From the NCBI GenBank assembly GCA_002327845.1, contig DCUP01000003.1, positions 1-64,000 of the forward strand: a stretch of 64,000 bases of DNA, read 5' to 3'. The first letter of the stretch is position 1. Every line of letters starts with the position of its first letter. This DNA comes from Patescibacteria group bacterium UBA2211 (GTDB lineage Bacteria > Patescibacteriota > Minisyncoccia > Minisyncoccales > Minisyncoccaceae). The position numbers were made by a program, and so were the translations under genes. The notes beneath the pieces are model-generated. The model ran no database searches. It saw only the letters and a list, made by a program, of their open reading frames with translations, and was not told the origin of the DNA. Of the stretch, positions 25,028 to 32,541 are shown in pieces.

Positions 25028-25789
25028 TTAATTTTTTGATATTATCTCACGTGCTAATTCTCTGAAAGCATGAACCGCACGAGAATTGGGAGAGTGTCTC
25101 AAAATTGTTTTACCAGTTACAGGAGATTCAGACAAAGAAACTGTTCGCGGAATAACGGTATCAAACACGTAACCAGGAAAACTTCTTCTTAAGTCTTTAG
25201 AAATTGCCGCACAAACTCTATTCTTTCTATTATACATTGTCATTACCGAACCCAATACTTTAATATTCATTTCTAAGTTGTCGTTAATCAATTTAATATT
25301 CTGCAATAACTGTCCCAATCCTTCCATTGCTAAATATTCACATTGAACGGGAATTAAAACTTCATCAGCAGCAATTAGAGCATTTAAAGTTAATAATCCT
25401 AAACTAGGAGGACAATCTATTAAAACAAAATCGTATTGATCTTTAACTATGTCCAATGCTTCCTTTAATTTAAATTCCCTATTTTCCATATTAACCAATT
25501 CTATATTCGCTCCAGCTAAATTGTGCGAAGTTGGCATAATATCAAAAGCTAAAAAAGGAGTTTTCTTGATAATATCTTTAGGAGAAACTTGTCCCAACAA
25601 TGCTTCATATAAAGATATATTCAAGTCTCTAGGTTTTATTCCTAGAGAAAAAGTAGCATTGGCCTGGGGATCAATATCAACAAGAAGAACCTTCTTTCCA
25701 AAGGCAGTTAAAAATACGGGCAAATTAACAGCGATTGCTGTTTTCCCAACTCCACCCTTTTGATTAGCGATAGCAATTACTCGACTCAT
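25028..25789 (-). CDS. parA: Chromosome partitioning ATPase ParA/Soj
   Basis: Deviant Walker A ATPase that moves ParB-parS complexes. KGGVGKTAIAVNL (11-23), VDIDPQANATFSLG and LIDCPPSLGLLTLNAL are the diagnostic motifs. 253 residues, the length of chromosomal Soj proteins with no extra N-terminal DNA-binding domain. Head of the parA-parB operon, divergent from the tRNA-Leu pair. Confidence 0.97.
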   Translation of the reverse strand: MSRVIAIANQKGGVGKTAIAVNLPVFLTAFGKKVLLVDIDPQANATFSLGIKPRDLNISLYEALLGQVSPKDIIKKTPFLAFDIMPTSHNLAGANIELVNMENREFKLKEALDIVKDQYDFVLIDCPPSLGLLTLNALIAADEVLIPVQCEYLAMEGLGQLLQNIKLINDNLEMNIKVLGSVMTMYNRKNRVCAAISKDLRRSFPGYVFDTVIPRTVSLSESPVTGKTILRHSPNSRAVHAFRELAREIISKN

Positions 25790-25796
25790 TAATATA

Positions 25797-25825
25797 ATTT
25801 TAACACAAGGCTTTTAAATTTACAA
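25797..25825 (-). promoter_or_regulatory. Promoter of parA-parB (leaderless)
   Basis: On the minus strand, TTGTAA (25825-25820), 17 bases, TAAAAT (25802-25797), then 7 bases to the ATG at 25789. The opposite strand of the -35 reads TTTACA (25819-25824), a possible -35 for the divergent tRNA-Leu genes, although no strong -10 follows there. Confidence 0.62.
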
Positions 25826-25856
25826 ACAAGATTTTTTATGGTAAATAAAGATATAT

Positions 25857-25940
25857 GCCGAAGTGGCGGAACTGGCAGACGCGTAGCACTCAAAATGCTA
25901 TGGGGGCAACCCCGTGAGAGTTCAAGTCTCTCCTTCGGCA
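25857..25940 (+). tRNA. tRNA-Leu(CAA)
   Basis: Class II tRNA of 84 nt with acceptor stem GCCGAAG/CTTCGGC, anticodon stem TAGCA/TGCTA and loop CTCAAAA (anticodon CAA). The long variable arm is GGGGGCAACCCC and the T arm GAGAGTTCAAGTCTCTC. The CCA end is not encoded (CAT follows A73), so CCA must be added by a nucleotidyltransferase. Confidence 0.95.
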
Positions 25941-25961
25941 CATTTGTGCTTTTTTTTATTT

Positions 25962-26044
25962 GCCGAAGTGGCGGAACTGGCAGACGCGTAGCGTTCAGAA
26001 CGCTATAGATTTATTCTGTGTGGGTTCAAGTCCCACCTTCGGCA
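25962..26044 (+). tRNA. tRNA-Leu(CAG)
   Basis: Class II tRNA of 83 nt, 21 bases after the previous tRNA and identical to it over the first 31 bases (acceptor, D arm). The anticodon stem-loop TAGCG-TTCAGAA-CGCTA gives CAG. The variable arm differs and the T arm is TGGGTTCAAGTCCCA. CCA is not encoded. The 3' end directly abuts the stop codon of the convergent GlmU-like gene at 26045. A tandem duplication that changed anticodon is the simplest origin. Confidence 0.95.
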
Positions 26045-27220
26045 CTACTTGTCTTTTTCAATTTTCTCACCAGGTAGGGTTGATTTATTAGCTCCGATTT
26101 TTCTACCGGGATAAATTATCGTATTAATTCCCGTTTTAACATTGTCCCCTATAATTGTTCCAAATTTATTTCTTTTAGTATCAATCAATTCGCCTTTTAA
26201 TTCTGTCTTTACTGTTTCGTGATTGTGTTTCAAATTAGCAACAATTGTTCCGGCTCCAAAATTACAATTTTCTCCAATAATTGAATCTCCAATATATGAT
26301 AGGTGACTAGCAAAAGTTCCTTTTCCAATTAAAGAATTTTTAACTTCGACTCCTTGTCCTATTCTACAGTTGTCCTCAATAACAGACCCCGAACGAATAA
26401 AACAATTAGGTCCAATTATGCAATTCTTACCAATATATACTGGCCCTTCAATATATGCTCCACTTTTTACAATTGTTCCTTCTTTAATAATAACTTTTCC
26501 CTTTAAAACTGCTCCCTTTTCTATTTTCCCTTTTCTTTCTTTCTTTTGTTTCTCAAATAAATAAGGGACTACATCAAAAATATCCCAAGGATATGAAGCT
26601 GGCATCCAAAAAGAAGCCTCACAGATATGAAGCTTTTTTTCATGAATAAACTTTTTAATATAATCAGTAAACTCGTATTCACCACGAGCTGATTTTTGAA
26701 TCTCATAATCAAATATTGTTTTGGGCAAACAATACAAAGCTGCGTTAACTAATTTAGAAACTGGTTGAGATGGTTTTTCAATAATATTCTTAGCATACCC
26801 TTCTTCTTCATCAATCACTCCAAAACAGGAAGGATTCTCATGTTCTTTAACTAAAATAGATGGACATTTGTTAATTGCTTTTTTAATATCTTCCTTTGAA
26901 TAAAAATCATCTCCATTCAAGAGTAAAAACTTATCCTTTAAATGAGAAAGGGCCAATTTAGCAGAAGAACCTGTTCCTTCAATTTTATCATCTTCGATAT
27001 AGGTCATCTTTATGCTGCCGTATTTTTTTCCAAGCTTCTCTATTATCATTTCTTTCTTGTATCCGACGATAATAATAACCTCACTAACTAATCCATCTAA
27101 TTCATCTAAATTATATTCCAAAATACTCTTTCCAAAAACTGAAAAGAGTGGCTTTGGTCTACTCTCTGAAAGAGGAGCAAATCTTGTTCCTTTCCCGGCT
27201 GCTAAAATTATTGCTTGCAT
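26045..27220 (-). CDS. GlmU-like bifunctional sugar-1-phosphate nucleotidyltransferase/acetyltransferase
   Basis: N-terminal nucleotidyltransferase: AIILAAGKGTRFAPLSESRPKP (3-24, signature and catalytic Lys) and NGDDF for metal binding. The C-terminal half (about 235-391) is a left-handed beta-helix made of hexapeptide repeats such as GPVYIGKNCIIGPNCFIRSG, ending with an acetyltransferase-like KTGINTIIYPG. The layout fits the archaeal/CPR GlmU type that makes UDP-GlcNAc, with glmS and yvcK nearby. The exact sugar is inferred from context; 391 residues is shorter than E. coli GlmU (456). Confidence 0.85.
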   Translation of the reverse strand: MQAIILAAGKGTRFAPLSESRPKPLFSVFGKSILEYNLDELDGLVSEVIIIVGYKKEMIIEKLGKKYGSIKMTYIEDDKIEGTGSSAKLALSHLKDKFLLLNGDDFYSKEDIKKAINKCPSILVKEHENPSCFGVIDEEEGYAKNIIEKPSQPVSKLVNAALYCLPKTIFDYEIQKSARGEYEFTDYIKKFIHEKKLHICEASFWMPASYPWDIFDVVPYLFEKQKKERKGKIEKGAVLKGKVIIKEGTIVKSGAYIEGPVYIGKNCIIGPNCFIRSGSVIEDNCRIGQGVEVKNSLIGKGTFASHLSYIGDSIIGENCNFGAGTIVANLKHNHETVKTELKGELIDTKRNKFGTIIGDNVKTGINTIIYPGRKIGANKSTLPGEKIEKDK

Positions 27221-28176
27221 ATCTTTAATAATAATTCTGCTATCTTGTTTGAATCGTGAACAATTTCACCCCCCCTGGATAATAAATCTAATCCGATATA
27301 TTTATCACTCTTGGGCAAATTATCAAATTTAACCATTTCAAGAAATTGAGGATGTGTTTTCGAATATTCGTCGATTCTTTCTCTATTAGGGATGTTTGTA
27401 TTAAAGATAACATAATCGAGCTCGCACTTCAAACAATTTTCTACCTCCCAAACAAAATCATTAACAGTAAAATTATTTGATTCTCCGTTCTTAGTCATTA
27501 GATTACAGATATATACCTTCTTCGCCTTACTCATCTTTATAGCTTCTGAGGTCCCATCAACCAATAAAACCTGCATTAAAGAAGAATAGATGTCTCCTGG
27601 ACCAATAATAACCATGTCTGCATTCTTAATCCTCTTTACTGTTTGTGGACAAACTTTAGTTTCAGGCCTTAAAAATAGTTTCTTAATTTTCAATTTAGGA
27701 TCATGTTTAGGAACATCAATATTTGACTCTCCAACAATTTCTTCACCATTTTCTAAGACAGCGACTAAATCAGCCTTGTGTGTTGTCGATGGAAGTATTT
27801 TGTGATTTTGAATAAGCATTGAATTTATCTTTTCAAAAAGAGATCTATATCCACCTTTTTCCAAGGTCATAGCAACGAAAGCAATGTTCCACAAATTATG
27901 TTCATGCAAATCACCATCTTTAAATCTGTAATCTAATAAAGATTTATCTTCTTCTGATAAATCACATAATTCTAGAAACGCTCGTCTGATATCTCCAGGA
28001 GAAATAACATCGTAGTCTTTTCTTAATCTTCCTGAAGATCCTCCGGAATCTAAAACTGCCGAAACGACAGTTAGGTTAACATTTTTATTTTTTAATTCAG
28101 AGAGAACAACTTTGGGCATGGCGTTGCCCCCTCCGATGCAAACAATATTCTTTTTTACAAATGGGTTTGTAAACAT
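27208..28176 (-). CDS. yvcK: YvcK/CofD-family protein (gluconeogenesis factor)
   Basis: UPF0052 protein of 322 residues. The N-terminal nucleotide loop IGGGNAMPKVVLSEL and DSGGSSGRLRKDYDVISPGDIRR (positions about 43-65) are the family hallmarks, with IIGPGDIYSSLMQVLL in the middle. YvcK binds UDP-GlcNAc and tunes carbon flow into cell-wall precursors in Firmicutes. Here it overlaps both neighbours: the GlmU-like gene by 13 bases and the ferredoxin oxidoreductase beta subunit by 22 bases. This links amino-sugar supply with central carbon metabolism. Confidence 0.93.
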   Translation of the reverse strand: MFTNPFVKKNIVCIGGGNAMPKVVLSELKNKNVNLTVVSAVLDSGGSSGRLRKDYDVISPGDIRRAFLELCDLSEEDKSLLDYRFKDGDLHEHNLWNIAFVAMTLEKGGYRSLFEKINSMLIQNHKILPSTTHKADLVAVLENGEEIVGESNIDVPKHDPKLKIKKLFLRPETKVCPQTVKRIKNADMVIIGPGDIYSSLMQVLLVDGTSEAIKMSKAKKVYICNLMTKNGESNNFTVNDFVWEVENCLKCELDYVIFNTNIPNRERIDEYSKTHPQFLEMVKFDNLPKSDKYIGLDLLSRGGEIVHDSNKIAELLLKICKQ

Positions 28177-28994
28177 TTTTCTATTTCTGGTTTTTTATCT
28201 TTTACGAGATGTTTAGTCGCTTCTTCTTCGAAACAAGCTCTATCCTTTTTAAATAAAATTCCTAATGGTATCTTACCTTCTCCATTATAGTTCCATTCCT
28301 TAATCAAGGTCAAAGCCTTTTCTCTTGAATCTAATTCCTCATTAACTGTTTCGTAAACCTTCTCATTATAGAATTGAATATTATTAAAGAAAGTAACGCA
28401 TGGTTGCATAACTTCAATAAAAGAAAAACCTTTGTGATTAACTGCTTTAACAATCAAATCTTTTAAATGCTCTATTTTTGCTGAATAACCTCGAGCAATA
28501 AAAGAAGAATTAGCCGCCAGCATTAATTCTAATGGATTAATAGGCTCTTCAATAGATCCTTCAGGAGTAGATTTTCCTTTTAATCCTTTGGGAGAAACAG
28601 CTGTAAATTGCCCAGTAGTCAAAGCAAACAATCTATTGTTGTGCATAATCACATTAATATCTGAATTTCTCTTAGCTGCATGAATTAAATGAGAGATTCC
28701 TTCGTCTAATGCGGCTCCATCTCCTAAAAAGACTAATATCTTTAGCTCTGGATTAGCTAATTTAATTCCCATAGCTGTTACGATAGATCTACCGTGTAAA
28801 GAATAAAAACTATTTAAATTTAGATAGTCTGCTATTTTTGAATTGCATCCGATATCAGAAACAATAACAATATTTTCTTTGGGAGTTCCCTTTGAAATCA
28901 ATTCGTTGACTGCCAATTTTACCGCTTGAAGAATTCCAAAATTTCCACAACCAGGACACCACGTATTAATACATTTTGTTTCTAAATTTTCCAT
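28155..28994 (-). CDS. 2-oxoacid:ferredoxin oxidoreductase, beta (TPP-binding) subunit
   Basis: Thiamine-pyrophosphate subunit of a pyruvate/2-oxoglutarate ferredoxin oxidoreductase. TWCPGCGNFGILQAV with C13 and C16, GCNSKIADYL, HGRSIVTAMGIKLANP and the TPP motif GDGAALDEG followed by NNRLFALTTGQ. 279 residues, typical for KorB/PorB. A third Cys after the TPP site may complete a cluster. Together with the alpha-gamma subunit it oxidatively decarboxylates a 2-oxoacid to acyl-CoA, passing electrons to ferredoxin. It is oxygen-sensitive and fits an anaerobic life style. Confidence 0.94.
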   Translation of the reverse strand: MENLETKCINTWCPGCGNFGILQAVKLAVNELISKGTPKENIVIVSDIGCNSKIADYLNLNSFYSLHGRSIVTAMGIKLANPELKILVFLGDGAALDEGISHLIHAAKRNSDINVIMHNNRLFALTTGQFTAVSPKGLKGKSTPEGSIEEPINPLELMLAANSSFIARGYSAKIEHLKDLIVKAVNHKGFSFIEVMQPCVTFFNNIQFYNEKVYETVNEELDSREKALTLIKEWNYNGEGKIPLGILFKKDRACFEEEATKHLVKDKKPEIEKCLQTHL

Positions 28995-28995
28995 A

Positions 28996-30651
28996 TTAAA
29001 TATTCTTTAATTTTCTTTCTAATTCTTCTACAGTAAACGGCCTCATATCATATTTGAGGATTTTCTTGTCGACTTTAATCCCATTGCAATTAAGAAGTTT
29101 TTCCATTTGTCCCGAAGCACTACACTCAACTAATATTAATTTATCAACTCCTTTGAGTGCTTTTTCAAATTGCTTCTTTGGAAATGGCTGAAGGATAAGT
29201 GGTTGAATAAATTTCAATCCCAGCTTTTCAGCAACCTCTAAAGCAGACCCCTTAGTTGAACCCCAAGAAACAATAGCTTTTTTAGATTTTTTATTTCCGT
29301 AAACTTTAACCGCTTCTAATAAATCAACTTCTGCTCTCATTTCTTCAAACTTCCTCAATCTTTTTTCTTGCATTAATATAATTGTTTCGCTATCTTCAAC
29401 TGATATTCCTTTTTCATCATGCTCATAACTGGTTCCCTTAACTACTGCTTTATCTCCCGGGAAAGCCATTGGAGAAATTCCGCTCTTTGAATTGGCATAT
29501 CTCTTATACTCTCCTTTTCCGCTCCATAAAACGGGTTTTTCTTTTTTGATTGTCTTTAGAATTTTTTCATCAAATTCAAAAGTACTTTCTGATAATTCTT
29601 TATCAACTAACAAAATAGCTGGAGTTTGATATTTCCAAGCTAGATTCAATAATTTGCCAGACCAATAACAACACTCATTGGCATCGCTAGGAGCAACAAT
29701 AAATCTTACAAAATCACCATGTCCTGAATTAAGAGTAAAAAGTAAATCTGCCTGACTGCCGTAAGTTGGAACTCCGGTAGCTGGTCCCGATCTTTGACTA
29801 CTAATAATCAAAACTGGAGTTTCTGCCATTGCGGCCAAACTTATTCCCTCTGTCATTAAAGCAAATCCTCCTCCCGATGTTCCAACCATTGAACGCTTTC
29901 CAGCATAAGCTGAGCCAACAGCTGAATTAATTACTGCTATCTCATTTTCCAATTGAGAAACAATAATATTAAAATCTTTTTCATGTTCAGCTAAATAATG
30001 AAGAATACTGGTAGCTGGAGTCATTGGATAAGCATAATAAATATCTAATCCAGCTTTAACTGCTCCTAAAGCTATTGCTTCGTTTCCAGTCAAAAGCGGA
30101 TCAGGGTCAGCCTTTATCTTTTCAAGTGTTAAAACTGTCTTGATTTCTTCGTAAGCTTTTTTAGCAATCTCTAAATTCTTTTCAATTCCTTTTGTTAATT
30201 CTTTTCTCAAAGCATCTTCCAATACTTTCCATTCTATTCCCATTGCTTTACTAAATCCGGCAATTAAAGCAGTGTTACTCATAATAGGAAGACCTCCCAA
30301 TTCTTTAGTGATGGTATCAGAAGCTATTCCTACTCCTTTTTCTCTTTTAACTTTGTCTTTATTAAAAACAATACAACCTTTTTCTTCTAATGACTTTTCG
30401 TGTCTAGTAATTGTATTAGCATCTAGAGCTAATAAAAAATCAGCCTTTTCATGGGTAGAAAAACGCTGACTATCTGAAATTCTAACTACTGAAAAATTAT
30501 GTCCTCCTTTAATCAAGGATTGATAATCTTCAGAAATAAAAACATTATAGCCAAGATTATTAAAAAGTTTAGCAATTATTAATCCTGCCTTTCTTGAGCC
30601 TTGTCCGGCGGCTCCCCCGATGATGATTGAGTAGTCTTTTTTATTTTTCAT
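28996..30651 (-). CDS. 2-oxoacid:ferredoxin oxidoreductase, fused gamma-alpha subunit
   Basis: The 551-residue protein has the gamma domain first (about 1-185; IIGGAAGQGSRKAGLIIAKL and SLIKGGHNFSVVRIS). The alpha pyrimidine-binding and transketolase-like domains follow (about 195-551; GNEAIALGAVKAGLDIYYAYPMTPATS and QLENEIAVINSAVGSAYAGK). The KorA-type fused order is common in archaea and anaerobic bacteria. The substrate 2-oxoacid cannot be decided from sequence. It is the first gene of a tight cluster with the beta subunit (1-base gap), yvcK and the GlmU-like gene. Confidence 0.94.
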   Translation of the reverse strand: MKNKKDYSIIIGGAAGQGSRKAGLIIAKLFNNLGYNVFISEDYQSLIKGGHNFSVVRISDSQRFSTHEKADFLLALDANTITRHEKSLEEKGCIVFNKDKVKREKGVGIASDTITKELGGLPIMSNTALIAGFSKAMGIEWKVLEDALRKELTKGIEKNLEIAKKAYEEIKTVLTLEKIKADPDPLLTGNEAIALGAVKAGLDIYYAYPMTPATSILHYLAEHEKDFNIIVSQLENEIAVINSAVGSAYAGKRSMVGTSGGGFALMTEGISLAAMAETPVLIISSQRSGPATGVPTYGSQADLLFTLNSGHGDFVRFIVAPSDANECCYWSGKLLNLAWKYQTPAILLVDKELSESTFEFDEKILKTIKKEKPVLWSGKGEYKRYANSKSGISPMAFPGDKAVVKGTSYEHDEKGISVEDSETIILMQEKRLRKFEEMRAEVDLLEAVKVYGNKKSKKAIVSWGSTKGSALEVAEKLGLKFIQPLILQPFPKKQFEKALKGVDKLILVECSASGQMEKLLNCNGIKVDKKILKYDMRPFTVEELERKLKNI

Positions 30652-30660
30652 AATAGGCGT

Positions 30661-30666
30661 ATTTTA
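30661..30666 (-). promoter_or_regulatory. Extended -10 promoter candidate upstream of the oxidoreductase operon
   Basis: On the minus strand TGATAAAAT is an extended -10 (TGN plus TAAAAT), 9 bases before the ATG at 30651. No good -35 is present at 17 bases. The 66-base gap to glmS holds nothing else I can recognise. Confidence 0.45.
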
Positions 30667-30717
30667 TCACAATAGAAACAAAAGAAAAATTAATTATCCA
30701 CAGTTATAGGGATATTT

Positions 30718-32541
30718 TTATTCAACAGTAACACTCTTAGCTAAGTTTTTTGGCTTATCAATATCTCTATCTAATGAGTCGGCAAAATAGTAAGCAAATA
30801 AATGAAGAGGAATAACTGACAGTATTGGTGTCAACATTTCTAACGTTTTGGGAATGTAGATAACATCATCAGCAATCTTTTCGATTTCTTCATTTCCAAC
30901 AGTTGCAATAGCAATAATCTTTCCTTTTCTAGCTTTAATTTCTTCAATATTAGAAATCATCTTTTCGTAAACTGAATCGGTTGGACAAATAGCAATTGTT
31001 GGACAATTCTCATCAATCAAAGCTAATGGGCCATGCTTCAATTCTCCACCAGCCAATCCTTCAGCGTGAACATATGAAACTTCCTTTAATTTAAGAGCTC
31101 CCTCTAAAGCAATTGGATAATTATACTTTCTTCCAATAAACCAAAAGTCTCTACAATTTTTGTATTTTTCAGCAATTTTTTTAATTTCATTCTTTTGTTT
31201 TAAAATCTCTCTAGCCAGTTCGGGAATTTTCATTAATTCAGAAATAATTCTTTTTCCTGTTACAATCGACATGTCTCTCTGTCTTCCTAAATATATCGTG
31301 ATTAAAGATAAAATTGTTAGTTGACCAAGAAAAGCTTTAGTAGAAGCAACAGCTATTTCTGGACCAGAACGAGTATATACTCCCGCATCTGTCTCTCTTG
31401 ATTGAGAAGAACCAACAACATTAGTTACTCCTAAAGTTAAAACTCCCTTAGCTTTCATTTCTCGCAAAGCGGCTAAAGTATCAGCTGTCTCTCCAGATTG
31501 AGAAACAAAAATAGCAGCTGTAGATTTGTTTACGATTGGCTTCCTATATCTAAACTCAGAACCAATATCGGTTAAAGTTGGAATATTTGCATATTCTTCA
31601 AGCATATATTCTCCAATCTTAGCAGCGTAATGTGCAGTACCACATCCAATTAAAGTAATGTTATCTATTTTTCTTAATTGATCTTGAACTGATTCTAATC
31701 CTCCCAATTTAACTAAACCTTCATCTTCCAATAATCTTCCTCGCATCGCATCCTCGATTACGCTTGGCTCTTCCATGATTTCTTTTAGCATAAAATGCTC
31801 GTAACCACCCTTTTCTGCTTGCTCAATGTCCCAATCAATTGTTTCAATATTTTTCTGAGCTTCTTTCTCTTCTTTTAAAATACAAAAGCCATCTTTCTTT
31901 AAGATTGCTATTTCCCCATCATCTAAATTAATAATCTGTCTAGTTCTGGTGATTATTGCTGAAGGGTCAGAAGCAACCAAAAATTCATCGACTCCGACTC
32001 CAATAATTAAAGGAGAAGACATTCTTGCGGCTACAATCTTTTCTGGATCTTTTGTTGAGATAACAGCCAAGCCATATGTTCCCCTTATATCTCTCAAGGC
32101 TTTTCCTACTGCTCCTTCTAGATTATTAACGTAATACTTTTCTATTAAATGAGCTATTACTTCGGTGTCAGTTTCTGATTCAAAAATATGCCCTTCTTTA
32201 ATTAGTTTAGCTTTTAATTCTTTGTAGTTTTCAACGATTCCATTATGAACTACAAAAATTTCTTTCTTACAGTCACAGTGAGGATGGGCATTTTCTTGAG
32301 TTACTAATCCGGTAGTTGCCCAGCGACTATGTCCTATTCCAATTTGTCCAACAAAATCTTTTCCTAAAAATTCTTTTTCAGTATTATCTATTTTACCAAC
32401 CCTCTTAAATAGAGAAGCTTTTCCATCATTCAAAAAACAAAAACCATAGCTATCATAGCCTCTATATTCCATTCTCTTTAATCCAGACAAAAGAATCGGA
32501 GATGCTTCTTTTGTTCCGATGTATCCAATTATGCCACACAT
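30718..32541 (-). CDS. glmS: Glucosamine-6-phosphate synthase (isomerizing)
   Basis: Makes glucosamine-6-phosphate from fructose-6-phosphate and glutamine. The mature N-terminal nucleophile Cys2 (MCGIIGYIG) starts the glutaminase domain (about 1-235; GHSRWATTG, HNGIVENY). Two SIS sugar-isomerase domains follow (about 285-607; GCGTAHYAAKIGEYM, SQSGETADTLAAL), ending with the conserved NLAKSVTVE. 607 residues, normal length. Its start overlaps the end of leuS by 13 bases. Feeds the GlmU-like enzyme for UDP-GlcNAc. Confidence 0.98.
   Translation of the reverse strand: MCGIIGYIGTKEASPILLSGLKRMEYRGYDSYGFCFLNDGKASLFKRVGKIDNTEKEFLGKDFVGQIGIGHSRWATTGLVTQENAHPHCDCKKEIFVVHNGIVENYKELKAKLIKEGHIFESETDTEVIAHLIEKYYVNNLEGAVGKALRDIRGTYGLAVISTKDPEKIVAARMSSPLIIGVGVDEFLVASDPSAIITRTRQIINLDDGEIAILKKDGFCILKEEKEAQKNIETIDWDIEQAEKGGYEHFMLKEIMEEPSVIEDAMRGRLLEDEGLVKLGGLESVQDQLRKIDNITLIGCGTAHYAAKIGEYMLEEYANIPTLTDIGSEFRYRKPIVNKSTAAIFVSQSGETADTLAALREMKAKGVLTLGVTNVVGSSQSRETDAGVYTRSGPEIAVASTKAFLGQLTILSLITIYLGRQRDMSIVTGKRIISELMKIPELAREILKQKNEIKKIAEKYKNCRDFWFIGRKYNYPIALEGALKLKEVSYVHAEGLAGGELKHGPLALIDENCPTIAICPTDSVYEKMISNIEEIKARKGKIIAIATVGNEEIEKIADDVIYIPKTLEMLTPILSVIPLHLFAYYFADSLDRDIDKPKNLAKSVTVE

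Noticed and set aside
25040..25060. CACGTG near the end of parA as a possible parS site
   Set aside because: Only the central TCACGTG part of a parS palindrome is present, within coding sequence; the flanks do not match.
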